A stretch of 60,284 nt of DNA from Flavobacterium geliluteum (GCF_017948595.1 NZ_JAGFBV010000028.1:1-60284), one strand, 5' to 3'; shown: positions 15,655 to 26,100, counted from the first letter of the stretch. Notes: generated by a model from the sequence alone, not told the origin. Program-made: numbers and translations.

Positions 15655-17769
15655 ATGGCATCAGAAGAGAAATCACTTAATTTTATTGAACAAATCATAG
15701 AAGAAGATTTAAAATCAGGTTTACCAAACAGTAAACTTCATTTTCGTTTTCCACCAGAACCAAATGGTTATTTACACATTGGTCATGCAAGTTCTATTGC
15801 ATTAAATTTCGGATTAGGTATTGATTATCAATCACCTGTAAATTTAAGATTTGATGATACGAATCCTGAAAAAGAAGAGCAGGAATTTGTAGATGCAATC
15901 AAAAAAGATGTCGAATGGTTGGGTTACAAGTGGTCTGAAGAACGTTATGCTTCTGATTATTTTCAGCAGTTATATGATTGGGCTGTTGAATTAATTAAAA
16001 AAGATAAGGCGTACGTAGACAGTCAATCTTCTGAAGATATGGCCATTCAAAAAGGAACTCCATCTACAGTTGGAACAGATAGTCCGTTTAGAAATCGTTC
16101 TGTTCAAGAAAATTTAGATTTATTCGAAAGAATGAAAAACGGTGAATTTGAAGCCGGAACTCATATTTTGCGCGCAAAAATAGACATGAAATCTACAAAT
16201 ATGTTGATGCGAGATCCTATTATGTATAGAATTTTACACAAGCATCATCATAGAACCGGTGATACCTGGAAAATTTATCCAATGTATGATTGGGCTCATG
16301 GTCAAAGCGATTATTTAGAGCAAATTTCGCATTCGTTTTGTACTTTAGAATTTCTGCCTCACCGTGAGTTATACGATTGGTTTTTAGATCAGATTTTAGA
16401 AGATAATAAACTACGTCCTAAACAAAGAGAATTTGCCAGACGTAACTTATCGCATACCGTTGTTAGTAAAAGAAAATTACAGCAACTTGTTAAGGAAAAG
16501 CATGTTAACGGTTGGGACGATCCAAGAATGTCTACTATTTCTGGATTGCGTAGACGTGGTTATACTGCTGCATCTCTGCGTAATTTTGCCAATACTATTG
16601 GAATTGCTAAACGTGATAATTTGATAAATGTATCAGTTTTGGAGTTTTGTATTCGTGAAGATTTAAACAAAATTGCACCTCGCGTCATGGCAGTTTTAGA
16701 TCCGGTAAAATTGGTTATTACCAATTATCCGGAAGGAAAAGAAGAGTGGTTGGAAGCGGAGAATAATCAGGAAGATGAGAGCGCTGGATTTAGAAAAGTT
16801 CCTTTTTCCCGTGAATTATTCATAGAAAGAGAAGACTTTTTAGAAGATGCTCCAGCAAAGTTTTTCCGTTTGACTTTAGGTAAAGAAGTACGTCTTAAAA
16901 ATGCGTATATCATTAAAGGAGAAAGTGTTATAAAAGATTCAGAAGGAAACATTACAGAAATTCACGTAACGTATGATACTGATTCTTTGAGCGGAAGCGG
17001 TACAGAAGCAAGCCAAAGAAAAGTGTCTGGAACTTTGCATTGGGTGTCTATTCAGCATGCTTTGAAAGCTGAGGTTCGTCTATATGATCGTCTATTTACA
17101 GATGAAGCTCCTGACAGTTATAAAGAGAAAAATTTCTTGGATTTTGTAAATCCAAATTCTTTAGAAATTGTAACTGGCTTTGTAGAACCAAGTTTGGCGA
17201 CAGCTCAAAATGAAGACAAATTTCAGTTTCAGCGTTTGGGTTATTTTACTGTTGATAAAGATTCAAATGCTTCAAAATTAGTATTTAACAAAACAGTTGG
17301 ACTAAAAGATGCCTGGGAAGAAAAGGGTAAAAAAGAAGAAAACAGCATCAATAATTCTTTAAAAGAAATCAATAAATATTTTAAAGTTGAAACTAAAGAA
17401 GATCGTATTGCAATAGAAAGTGCGATAGGAGAGAGTATTTCGACGATTTCCAGTTTTTCTTTATTACAAAATTCATTAAAGAAAAACATCAACAATAATA
17501 AGGGTTCATTATTGTTTGCTCAATTTATTTTGAAATATTCAAAATGGAAGTCCTCTGATTTTGAAGAAGAAGATGTAAAAAAATTATATGCAATGTCTCT
17601 GAGAAGTGAATCTACTTATGTGAGGTCAAAAGCACTTTTAAATTTGAGAGATATAGAAGACGCAATTTTAAAAAAGCAATTTGAAGATGATATTTTCAAA
17701 TTATATTCAAATCCTCCTAAAAGTGTTTCAGAAAAAGAAACGGAGATTTTATCTCAAATGATTAAATAA
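15655..17769 (+). CDS. glnS: Glutaminyl-tRNA synthetase with C-terminal extension
   Basis: A 704-residue class I aminoacyl-tRNA synthetase. The HIGH signature is in PEPNGYLHIGHASS near residue 40 and the KMSKS equivalent is VVSKRKL near 270. The anticodon-binding beta-barrels follow to about residue 560, ending around VDKDSNASKLVFNKTVGLKD. The E. coli enzyme ends near here at about 554 residues; this one continues for about 140 residues with a helical, Lys/Glu-rich extension that includes a HEAT-like stretch (RSKALLNLRDIEDA). The extension is not obviously the YqeY domain known from Deinococcus GlnRS. The enzyme charges tRNA-Gln directly. Confidence 0.93.
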   Translation: MASEEKSLNFIEQIIEEDLKSGLPNSKLHFRFPPEPNGYLHIGHASSIALNFGLGIDYQSPVNLRFDDTNPEKEEQEFVDAIKKDVEWLGYKWSEERYASDYFQQLYDWAVELIKKDKAYVDSQSSEDMAIQKGTPSTVGTDSPFRNRSVQENLDLFERMKNGEFEAGTHILRAKIDMKSTNMLMRDPIMYRILHKHHHRTGDTWKIYPMYDWAHGQSDYLEQISHSFCTLEFLPHRELYDWFLDQILEDNKLRPKQREFARRNLSHTVVSKRKLQQLVKEKHVNGWDDPRMSTISGLRRRGYTAASLRNFANTIGIAKRDNLINVSVLEFCIREDLNKIAPRVMAVLDPVKLVITNYPEGKEEWLEAENNQEDESAGFRKVPFSRELFIEREDFLEDAPAKFFRLTLGKEVRLKNAYIIKGESVIKDSEGNITEIHVTYDTDSLSGSGTEASQRKVSGTLHWVSIQHALKAEVRLYDRLFTDEAPDSYKEKNFLDFVNPNSLEIVTGFVEPSLATAQNEDKFQFQRLGYFTVDKDSNASKLVFNKTVGLKDAWEEKGKKEENSINNSLKEINKYFKVETKEDRIAIESAIGESISTISSFSLLQNSLKKNINNNKGSLLFAQFILKYSKWKSSDFEEEDVKKLYAMSLRSESTYVRSKALLNLRDIEDAILKKQFEDDIFKLYSNPPKSVSEKETEILSQMIK

Positions 17770-17786
17770 TATCATCATAATCTATT

Positions 17787-17817
17787 GAAAAGCGCTTTTT
17801 ACAGGCGCTTTTCTTAT
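17787..17817 (+). terminator. Intrinsic terminator after glnS
   Basis: Perfect 9-bp arms gaaaagcgc / gcgcttttc with a 9-base loop, 18 bp after the glnS stop. Confidence 0.8.
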
Positions 17818-18675
17818 TATTACTATTATCTATTAAAACTTTATTTTTAATAGATTTTTTATTTAAAAAATAACTTTCATAAATTAGATTTAAGCATCTT
17901 TTTTTATTTTTTGGACTAATGTATTGTCTTTTTAAAAATATTTAATTTATAATGCTCATTTTAGTTTTAGATTCAGATTTAGCCAGTATTTACAGTTATT
18001 AACAACGGATTGTTTATAAAGTTTAATCTTTACTATTCAATTAAAATGAAGTCTTTTTTGTTTTTAAAAACATGACTTTTGTCAAAATTTAGACTTTGAT
18101 ATAATATCAAATTTAATGATATAAAATATTTTTTAAATTGTATTTATTGATTATTTTTAAAAACTATCATTTTTTATATTTTAATAGATTATCCTAATTA
18201 ACAAAGGCTTCAATAGCGTAATTTTAAAGCGTTTTTTTAGTTCTTCCACCTCATAAATCATCTTTTTAAAATCGTTTCAATAGAAGCTTTTATTTTAATT
18301 TTAGCTGTTCTTTTAGCTAGTTTAACGGGTTGTTAACATTCAATTGTTTATAAAGTTGGTATTTTTATAGTTATACAAAAAGTCTGTTACGATTTTTCAC
18401 GAATTGAATTTTCACGTAAGAAACCCAACTGAGTTTTCTTTAAAATTTTTAAATGACGAATTTTTGGTTTTAAAGCTAAATTCTAAAAGTGATTTCTAAA
18501 AAACTTTTTTATGTTCTAATTTTTATTGCGGTTTGAGTTTGATACTATTCTGGCGTAAAAGTAGTTTTCAATCTTATTCCGTAATTTTTAAAATAACATG
18601 AAATAATTTTTGTTGTTTATTTCAAATCTGGATTTTTGTCTGACATAATTCAATTTAATTCAAAATGTATCAATT
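17818..18675. other. 860-bp non-coding AT-rich stretch with a 15-bp direct repeat
   Basis: No supported gene on either strand. A perfect 15-bp word ATTGTTTATAAAGTT occurs at 18009-18023 and 18343-18357, each preceded within 15 bp by a GTTAAC/TTAACAAC word, so the repeated unit is really about 30 bp and partly conserved. The rest is A/T runs. It may hold a long regulated leader or an unrecognised RNA for the small secreted protein downstream; I see no terminator or -7 box I would defend. Confidence 0.4.
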
Positions 18676-19152
18676 ATGAAAACTATTCTTTTTACGCTAT
18701 CTTTTTTATTCGCCAATATGGCTTTTTCTCAAACACATCAAATTCTCAAACACAATGGAGAACAGTTAGATGTTAATTTCATCAAATATGAAAATGATAT
18801 GCTTCATTATTCTTTAAACGGAAGTTTTGAAGAAATCAAAATTAGCAAATATGCTGTTTCCCAAATTACCAATAAACAAACGAATCTTACACAAAAAATA
18901 ACGGATAGAATTGTGGTCGATTCAAAATCTGATTATAAACTAGTACAAGTGTTGCCAAAAGAAAAGACAATCGGACTCAAGCAGGTCGCTAATTTTAAAG
19001 GAGTTTCAACTAAAACAAAAGGTGAACCGCCAATGGCAAACGTAAAGCATACCAGTAATCGTGTAAAAACTCAGTCGGCTTCAAATGGTTATCCTTTTGT
19101 AACGATTGTTGAGAATGACGGAAAGTATGAAGCGATAGCTTATGCATATTAA
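18676..19152 (+). CDS. Small secreted protein of unknown function
   Basis: A 158-residue protein with a signal peptide cleaved after NMAFS-Q (about residue 19). The mature N-terminus (HNGEQLDVNFIKYENDMLHYS, then FEEIKISKYAVSQI) looks like a small beta-rich domain seen in Bacteroidota proteins that begin with a gene-product-plus-translated-region motif, followed by a basic, Thr/Lys-rich linker and a short C-terminal strand pair. No enzyme motif is visible. It lies alone after a long empty region and 77 bp before the YtxH gene. Confidence 0.6.
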   Translation: MKTILFTLSFLFANMAFSQTHQILKHNGEQLDVNFIKYENDMLHYSLNGSFEEIKISKYAVSQITNKQTNLTQKITDRIVVDSKSDYKLVQVLPKEKTIGLKQVANFKGVSTKTKGEPPMANVKHTSNRVKTQSASNGYPFVTIVENDGKYEAIAYAY

Positions 19153-19229
19153 ATTTATGCAAATAACTTTAAATCAATAATTTATACTTAAAAAATAAGT
19201 ATCTTTAACAATCTTTTAAAAAAAATATC

Positions 19230-19556
19230 ATGTCAAAAAATGTAAATACAATTGCCGCAATTTTAGCAGGAGCAGCAATAGGAGCTGGGATCGGAATTTT
19301 GTTCGCTCCGGATAAAGGTTCTAAAACTCGTGCAAAAATTAAGGAAGGTTTAGACGATGCAACAGATAATTTGAAAGATAGTCTTAGTGCCGGTTCTGAT
19401 GTTCTTCGTGAAAAATTTACAAGTGCTAAGGAAAATCTTGACGGAACTTACGGCGAGTTACTTTCGAATATGAGTTATAAAACTGAGGAGGTGATTACTT
19501 TTCTAGAATCTAAACTTGCAGATTTAAAGGCTCAAAACGCTAAACTTCAAAAGTAA
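19230..19556 (+). CDS. YtxH domain-containing protein
   Basis: A 108-residue protein with a Gly/Ala-rich membrane-type segment (AAILAGAAIGAGIGILFAPDKGSKTR) at residues 9-34 and a long amphipathic helix after it. This is the YtxH pattern: a glycine-zipper helix, the APxxG(S/K)xTR turn, then a coiled coil, here with DDATDNLKDSLSAGSD. Such proteins are small, abundant, stress-related envelope proteins. It heads a trio with the two membrane-associated genes that follow, an arrangement like the E. coli yqjD-yqjE-yqjK cluster. Confidence 0.85.
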   Translation: MSKNVNTIAAILAGAAIGAGIGILFAPDKGSKTRAKIKEGLDDATDNLKDSLSAGSDVLREKFTSAKENLDGTYGELLSNMSYKTEEVITFLESKLADLKAQNAKLQK

Positions 19557-19693
19557 GGCACCTAAATTTATTGTAAGCACAAAGTTCACTTTTGTTGTAT
19601 TAGTTGTATTTCAGATTTTTTAGTTACTTTTAATTAAAGTACAACTATTTGATAGTGTATTTTGTGCTTATTTTTTCAACTAAAAAAAATATT

Positions 19694-20044
19694 ATGGCTT
19701 TTGAAGAATTAAAAGAACATACCGAAAATATTCAGGATCAAGCCAATGTTTATTTTAAGAGTCACATGGCTTATTATAAACTTTGGGGTTTTAAGGTAGC
19801 TATGAAATCGACTACTTTGATTTTGAAGTTTACTTTAGTTTTATTGTGCTTTAGTATGGTTTTACTTTTTGGCTCAGTCGCTGCCGGTTTTGCTCTTAGT
19901 AATTGGTTTGGAAGTTACACTTTCGGATTTTTGGCAGTAGGTGGTATTTATTTATTGGCCACAATTTTACTTTTATTGATTAAAGACAAAATTGTTGAAG
20001 GACCAATTTTAGAGAAATTTTCAGAAATCTTTTTTAACGATTAA
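19694..20044 (+). CDS. Phage-holin-like/YqjE-type membrane protein
   Basis: About 116 residues from the ATG at 19694; an in-frame start at 19649 adds an unlikely hydrophobic leader. There are two strong transmembrane helices (about 42-65 and 73-96) after an amphipathic N-terminal helix (ELKEHTENIQDQANVYFKSHMAYYKLWGF). This topology matches the YqjE/putative actinobacterial holin-X families, which act as envelope proteins rather than phage holins. It lies 3 bp upstream of the next small gene and is probably translated with it. Confidence 0.7.
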   Translation: MAFEELKEHTENIQDQANVYFKSHMAYYKLWGFKVAMKSTTLILKFTLVLLCFSMVLLFGSVAAGFALSNWFGSYTFGFLAVGGIYLLATILLLLIKDKIVEGPILEKFSEIFFND

Positions 20045-20047
20045 TTT

Positions 20048-20302
20048 ATGGAAACAAAAAAATACGCATCTTATGCTGAAATTGATCGGGAACTTGAAAT
20101 TCTCAAATTAGAGAAAGAGATCAATTACAATAAACTAATTTTAAGTTTCGAAAAAACCAAAGAGAGTATAACACCTGAAAAAATTGTAAATGGTTTTATT
20201 TCTTCATACACCGATTACTTTTCAAATTCGTATACGACCATTTTACAAACGGTTTTACCTTATGTACTTGGTTGGTTTATAAATAAAAAAAGAGGCAATT
20301 AA
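20048..20302 (+). CDS. Small conserved Flavobacterial protein (DUF6327-like)
   Basis: An 84-residue protein with a heptad-rich N-terminal helix (SYAEIDRELEILKLEKEINYNKLIL) and a short C-terminal hydrophobic segment (TVLPYVLGWFINKKRGN) that could touch the membrane. It resembles the family annotated DUF6327, a name I give tentatively. It starts 3 bp after the holin-like gene; the YtxH, holin-like and DUF6327-like genes form one unit. Its stop codon lies within the terminator hairpin. Confidence 0.65.
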   Translation: METKKYASYAEIDRELEILKLEKEINYNKLILSFEKTKESITPEKIVNGFISSYTDYFSNSYTTILQTVLPYVLGWFINKKRGN

Positions 20303-20314
20303 GCCTCTTTTTTT
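20287..20314. terminator. Terminator overlapping the stop of the small-protein trio
   Basis: Arms aaagaggc / gcctcttt with a short loop are followed by a T8 run. The stop codon at 20300-20302 is in the loop region. The A run on the other side lets it also serve convergent qmcA. Confidence 0.85.
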
Positions 20315-21306
20315 TATGATGGTTTTGTTTCTGGTTGAATATCGTCTTCATAACCAGATTGTAGTGGCTCTATTTTTTTAGGTTTTTCGCTTTTTTGTCT
20401 GTTGGTTTTCTTCATCATTTCACCCACCTGGTTTGAAGCAGAGAAAGAAGCCACCATATTATTGAGCATATCACTTCCTGCTTGTGGAGAGTTTGGTAAT
20501 AAAATTAGGTTAGAATTTGCATCTGCACCAATAGCCTGCAACGTATCGTAATGCTGAGTAACGACAATCAGGGCAGAAGCCTCTTGTGAATTGATTCCAA
20601 CTTTATTCAAAACTTCGACACTTTCTACCAAACCTCTTGCAATTTCTCTACGTTGATCTGCAATACCCTGACCTTGTAAACGTTTACTTTCAGCTTCAGC
20701 TTTTGCTTTTGCAACGATTCTAATTCTTGAGCTTTCTGCCTCAAATTCAGCAGCAGTTTTCTCTCTGTCGGCTGCGTTGATTCTGTTCATAGCATTCTTT
20801 ACCTGAATATCTGGATCAATATCGGTTACTAAAGTATTAATAATATCATATCCGTAAGTTGTCATCGCCTCATTCAATTCTCTTTTTACAGCGATAGCGA
20901 TATCGTCTTTTCTCTCAAAAACATCATCTAGTTTTAGTTTTGGAACTTCTGCTCGAACGACATCAAACACATAAGCGGTAACCTGATCGTGAGGATATTC
21001 TAATTTGTAAAAAGCATCATATACTTTTTCCTGGATTACTTTGAATTGCACCGAAACTTTCATTTTGATAAAAACGTTGTCTTTGGTTTTGGTTTCGATG
21101 ATAACATCTAACTGTTGAATTTTAAGATTCACGCGTCCGGCAATTCTGTCAACAATCGGAATTTTAAGTTGTAATCCTGAATTTCTAACACTCAAAAACT
21201 TACCAAATCTTTCTATAACAACTGAAGATTGTTGTTTGACAGTAAAAAAAGAGGAGAGGAAAATAAATAAAAGAAATACAATAATAATAATAAATGGAAT
21301 GTTCAT
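20314..21306 (-). CDS. qmcA: SPFH/band-7 protein, QmcA/paraslipin type
   Basis: A 330-residue membrane-anchored protein. Residues 1-20 form a single N-terminal transmembrane helix. The SPFH/PHB domain follows (VIERFGKFLSVRNSGLQLKIP onward, to about residue 190), then a coiled-coil rich in Ala, Glu and Arg (AKAEAESKRLQGQG) and a polar Lys/Glu tail. The family forms oligomeric scaffolds in the inner membrane and interacts with FtsH-type proteases or NfeD partners; no nfeD gene is adjacent here. It is convergent with the small-protein trio and follows gltX on the minus strand, separated from it by a terminator. Confidence 0.85.
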   Translation of the reverse strand: MNIPFIIIIVFLLFIFLSSFFTVKQQSSVVIERFGKFLSVRNSGLQLKIPIVDRIAGRVNLKIQQLDVIIETKTKDNVFIKMKVSVQFKVIQEKVYDAFYKLEYPHDQVTAYVFDVVRAEVPKLKLDDVFERKDDIAIAVKRELNEAMTTYGYDIINTLVTDIDPDIQVKNAMNRINAADREKTAAEFEAESSRIRIVAKAKAEAESKRLQGQGIADQRREIARGLVESVEVLNKVGINSQEASALIVVTQHYDTLQAIGADANSNLILLPNSPQAGSDMLNNMVASFSASNQVGEMMKKTNRQKSEKPKKIEPLQSGYEDDIQPETKPS

Positions 21307-21369
21307 AATGATATTGATTTAAGTTTTAAGGTTCGGTAATTTACGAAATTTCTGCTATTTATTGATATA

Positions 21370-21410
21370 AAAAAACGCTAAGAACATTTTGTTAATATTA
21401 CTTAGCGTTT
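21370..21410 (-). terminator. Intrinsic terminator after gltX
   Basis: Perfect 10-bp arms aaacgctaag / cttagcgttt around an 18-base loop; reading on the minus strand the right arm ends in a T run. It lies 21 bp after the gltX stop and 64 bp before the qmcA start. Confidence 0.85.
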
Positions 21411-21430
21411 CTGATTATAAATTTTATCTT

Positions 21431-22936
21431 TTATAATGTACTTATTGCTTTCTGAATTCTAGAAATAGTCTCTTCTTTTCCTATGATTTCTACAATGTCA
21501 AATAGGTGAGGACCTTTCAATGCTCCAACCAAACTTAGACGAAAAGGCTGCATCACTTTCCCCATTCCAATCTCGTTTTTAGTCATCCAATCTTTCACGA
21601 TCGTTTCAATATTAATAGAAGTAAAATCTTCAATATTTTCTAAAACTGAAATCAATTCCTGCATTAACGTTGGCGTTTCTTCTTTCCAGTTTTTACTTGC
21701 TTTTTCATCATAAGATATTGGAGCTTGGAAAAAGAAATCTGTTAAATCCCAAAATTCATAAACGAAATGAGCTCTTTCCTTAATTAATGAAACGATTCTG
21801 GTTATATCGAATTTAGAAATATCAACACCTTTTTCAGTTAAAGTAGGAGTGAAGTCTTTCGCTAAATTTTCATTATTTTCTTTGATTAAATATTGATGAT
21901 TGAACCATTTGTTTTTTTCAGGATCAAATTTTGCTCCCGATTTATGCACTCTGTTTAAGTCAAAAGCCTCCACTAATTCTTCTAAAGAAAATAATTCTTT
22001 ATCAGTTCCGTCATTCCAACCTAAAAGTGCAAGGAAGTTTATAACAGCTTCTGGGAAAAATCCATTCTCTCTGTAACCGGATGAAATTCCTTCTTCTGTT
22101 TTCCATTCTAATGGAAATACGGGAAACCCTAACTTATCACCGTCTCTTTTAGATAATTTTCCGTTTCCAATTGGTTTTAAAATTAAAGGTAAATGTGCGA
22201 ATTCTGGCGCATCCCAACCAAAAGCTCTGTACAATAAAACGTGAAGTGGCATCGATGGCAACCATTCTTCTCCACGAATAACGTGTGAAGTTTCCATCAA
22301 ATGATCATCTACAATATTGGCTAAATGGTAGGTTGGCATTCCATCACTTTTAAATAAAACCTTATCATCAAGTAAACTGGTTTCAAATTTTACATCACCA
22401 CGAATAATGTCTATTAAATGTAAAGTTTCATCAACAGGAGTTTTAAAACGGATTACATAATGTTCTCCATTTTCAATTCTTTTAGCAACTTCTTCAGTAG
22501 AAATTACTAGAGAAGTATCTAACTTTTCACGGATTGTATGATTGTAAATAAATGTTTTTCCTTCAGCTTCTTGTTCTTTTCTCAAAGCATCTAGAGTTTC
22601 TGGTGTATCAAAAGCATAATATGCCCAACCAGAATTGATCAGTTGATCTGCATACGTTTGGTACAAATGTTTACGATCACTTTGTCTGTACGGACCAAAC
22701 TTTTCGTTTTTCCCAACTGTCTCATCGGGTGCAATTCCTAACCATTCTAATGCTTCCATAATATAAGCTTCAGCTCCAGGAACAAAACGAGTTTGGTCTG
22801 TATCTTCTATTCTTAGATAAAAAACACCATTGTTTTTTTTGGCAAATAAATAATTAAATAGGGCAGTACGAACTCCGCCAATATGTAATGGTCCTGTTGG
22901 ACTTGGTGCAAAACGCACACGAACTTGCTTTGACAT
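21431..22936 (-). CDS. gltX: Glutamyl-tRNA synthetase
   Basis: A 501-residue class I synthetase of usual size. The HIGH motif is in PSPTGPLHIGGVRTALFNYL at residues 11-30 and the KMSKS equivalent is GKLSKRDGDK near residue 260; the C-terminal anticodon-binding helical bundle ends the protein. It charges tRNA-Glu. Because glnS is also present, it should be the discriminating type. A TATCTTTG -7 box lies on the minus strand at 22954-22961, 18 bp upstream of the ATG. Confidence 0.95.
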   Translation of the reverse strand: MSKQVRVRFAPSPTGPLHIGGVRTALFNYLFAKKNNGVFYLRIEDTDQTRFVPGAEAYIMEALEWLGIAPDETVGKNEKFGPYRQSDRKHLYQTYADQLINSGWAYYAFDTPETLDALRKEQEAEGKTFIYNHTIREKLDTSLVISTEEVAKRIENGEHYVIRFKTPVDETLHLIDIIRGDVKFETSLLDDKVLFKSDGMPTYHLANIVDDHLMETSHVIRGEEWLPSMPLHVLLYRAFGWDAPEFAHLPLILKPIGNGKLSKRDGDKLGFPVFPLEWKTEEGISSGYRENGFFPEAVINFLALLGWNDGTDKELFSLEELVEAFDLNRVHKSGAKFDPEKNKWFNHQYLIKENNENLAKDFTPTLTEKGVDISKFDITRIVSLIKERAHFVYEFWDLTDFFFQAPISYDEKASKNWKEETPTLMQELISVLENIEDFTSINIETIVKDWMTKNEIGMGKVMQPFRLSLVGALKGPHLFDIVEIIGKEETISRIQKAISTL

Positions 22937-22953
22937 TTGTTTAAATTTTGATG

Positions 22954-22961
22954 CAAAGATA
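22954..22961 (-). promoter_or_regulatory. -7 promoter box of gltX
   Basis: TATCTTTG on the minus strand matches TAnnTTTG and lies 18 bp before the gltX start. A -33 TTG at ideal spacing is not clear because the adjacent repeats interrupt it. Confidence 0.45.
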
Positions 22962-22968
22962 CAATATT

Positions 22969-23055
22969 AGTCAAAAGTCATAAGTCGAAAGTCTGAAAGC
23001 TTTTAGGTGAAGATTATAACTTTTGACTTTCGTCTTTTGACTTTCAGACTTATCG
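22969..23055. repeat. Inverted AAGTC/GACTT repeat cluster
   Basis: Short words of the type agtcaaaagtc and cgaaagtctgaaag on the left recur as their complements (cttttgactttcg, ctttcagactta) on the right, so the whole can form a large hairpin. Such simple AGTC-based repeats occur between genes in Flavobacteria. It separates divergent gltX and the DUF4175 gene. Confidence 0.6.
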
Positions 23056-23100
23056 TTATAATTATTACTTTTATAGGTTATAATCATAATAGATTTTATT

Positions 23101-26100
23101 TTGAAAACATCATCTGCCATATATCAGAAGTTAGAAGGATTTATAAAGAAATATTACATGAATGAATTGATAAAAGGAACGCTTCTTTTTATTGGTTTTG
23201 GATTATTGTATTTTCTATTTACACTCATAATCGAGTATTTTCTCTGGCTCAAACCGGCTGGGCGAACTCTTTTATTTTGGATATTCATCGTTGTTGAAGC
23301 TTTTTTGTTGTTCCGATTTATATTGTTTCCAATCTTTAAATTGTTCAAACTTCAAAAGGGTATCGATTATAATCAAGCTTCGGAAATTATCGGAAAGCAT
23401 TTTACAGAAGTAAGTGATAAACTAACCAATTTTTTGCAGCTTTCGGCTTTTGAGAATTCAGTAGAAAGTTCTGAATTAATGTTGGCTTCTATAGAACAAA
23501 AAGCAAATTCGTTGCAGCCAATTCCTTTTGGTAACGCTGTTAATTTTAGTTCAAACAAAAAGTATTTGCCTCTAGCCTTAATTCCGGTTTTGCTTTTTGC
23601 GGTGTTTTATATTTCCGGAAACAGTAATATTATTTCTCAAAGTTTAAATAGGGTAGTTCATTTTAATGCTACGTTTTTACCTCCGGCTCCATTTAAATTC
23701 GTGATCGTAAATCCTAATTTACAGACAGAACAGAATAAAGATTTTGTTGTGAAAGTAGAAATCGTTGGGAAAGTTTTTCCTGAGAATGTGACTATTCATA
23801 TTGGTGATGAAAGTTATTTTATGGAATCTTCCCAAGCTGGTAAGTTTGAGTTTAAAGTTGAAAAGCCAATATCAAATGTGCAATTTTTTCTTGAAGGAAA
23901 TTCTGTTTCATCTGAAGAATATGAATTGAAAGTGATCACTGTTCCGTCTATTGCTAACTTCGAAATGGTGCTTAATTTTCCTTCGTACTTAAAAAAGAAA
24001 TCTGAAAGTATTCAAGGAACAGGTAATGCTATTGTACCTGAAGGAACTTCTGTAACTTGGAAAATGGTGACACAATCGACTCAGGAAATTGTTTGGAAAG
24101 AGCAGAATTCGATTTTTAAGTTCAATAAAGCGGATAATGAGTTTAGATTGACAAAAAATATCAGTCAAAATACAGAATATCAAATTCTTACATCCAATAA
24201 TGTCATTAAAAACTATGAAAAACTCGATTATCAGCTTGCCGTAGTCAAAGATCAACATCCAACAATCAATGTAAGTCCTGCGCCCGATAGTTTAAAGCTG
24301 GACAAAAATTATGTTTTAGGAAAATTGAGTGATGATTACGGTTTGTCAAAATTACAAATCGTGTATTACGAACGCAACAAACCAAACACTGCCAAGCGTG
24401 GTACTATACCTGTGAAGCAAGGTGTTTTTGATCAGTTTGTTTTTTCTTTTCCAAGCAATTTGGCTGTTGAAGAAGGGGTTTCTTATGATTATTATTTTGA
24501 GGTTTTTGATAATGATGCACCACATCATTTTAAGAGTACAAAGTCTTCTGTTTTTTCGGATAGAGTTGCAACTACAGAAGAAGTTCATGATTTAGAATTA
24601 CAACAACAGAATCAAAATATCAATAGTTTAGAAAAATCTTTAAAAAATCAAACGAAGCAATTATCCGACATGGATAAGATTCAGAATACAGGCAAAGAGA
24701 AAAATAATTTGGAGTTTAAAGACCAGCAATTAATTAATGATTTTATCAAACGTCAGAAACAACAAGACGAATTGATGAAACAATTTGCTGAGAAAATGAA
24801 TAAAGATTTAGAAAAATTTAAAGGTGATAAGAAAGATGAAATGTCTGAAACTTTGCAAAAACGTTTAGATAATGCAGAGAAAGATCTAGAAAAAAACCAA
24901 AAATTGTTAGATGAATTAAAAGAGTTGAATGACAAACTCAACAATGAAGATTTGTTTGATAAGATGGAAAAGTTCAAACAGACAAGTAAAAACCAATCTA
25001 AAAATTTACAGCAATTAGTAGAACTTACAAAGCGTTTTTATGTTGAGAAGAAAGCAGAACAAGTGGCTGATAAATTAGAAAAGCTTTCAGAGAAGCAGGA
25101 GCAACTTTCAAACAAAGACAAAGATAATACTCTCGAAAAACAAGATGAAATTAATAAAGCATTTGATAAAATTCAGGAAGATTTAAAGGATTTGAAAGAG
25201 GAGAACAAAACATTAAAATCTCCTTTAGACATTCCATCTGATGGTTCAAAAGAGAAAGAAGTAAGTGTAGATTTAAAAAAAGCCGCAGAAGAATTAGATA
25301 AAAAGAATGCATCTCAGGCCAAACCAAAACAAAAAAGTGCGGCGAAGAAAATGAAAAGCATGGCGCAAAAAATGCAATCAAGTATGGAGGCAGGCGATAA
25401 AGAACAACTTCAGGAAGACGTTGCAATGCTGCGTCAGGTTTTAGACAATTTGTTAGCATATTCTTTATCTCAAGAAGAGGTGATGAAGCAATTTAAATCT
25501 ATGAAATTGGGTTCTTCTGCTTACACAAAGAATATCAAAATTCAGCAAAATTTAAAACAGCAATTCAAATTTGTAGATGATAGTCTTTTTGCTATGTCAT
25601 TGAGGAATCCAAAAGTGGGAGAAGAAGTAACAAAAGACATCGGTAATGTACAGTACAATATTGACAAAGCAATTGAAACATTGACCGAAGTTCAGGTTCC
25701 AAAAGGGGTTTCGCATCAACAATACGCAGTTTCTTCTGCAAATAAAATGGCTGATTTTTTAAGTGATCTTCTTAACAATATGCAGAATGCTATGTCGAGT
25801 CCAGGTTCTGGCAAACCTAAATCGCGTGATGGTCAGGGAATGCAATTGCCAGATATTATTAAAAAGCAAAAAGGTTTAGGCGATAAAATGAAAGAAGGTA
25901 TGAAGGGTAGTAAACCGGGTGAGGGAAAAGATGGGCAAAGCGGTGAAGGAAAAGAAAGCAAAGATGGAAAAGGAAAAAATGGACAAGGCAAGAATGGAAA
26001 TGGTAATCAATCTGGAGACAAAGGTAAAGATGGTAAAGAAGGAAAAGAGGGTGATGATGGTGAAGGAAATGCTCAAGCCATTATGGAAATTTATAAAGAG

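Noticed and set aside
19694..20044. Prophage, because of the holin-like gene
   Set aside because: No other phage genes; the YtxH/holin-like/small-protein trio is a chromosomal envelope-stress set.
22969..23055. Possible CRISPR array
   Set aside because: Words are too short, irregular and inverted, with no constant spacer length and no cas genes.
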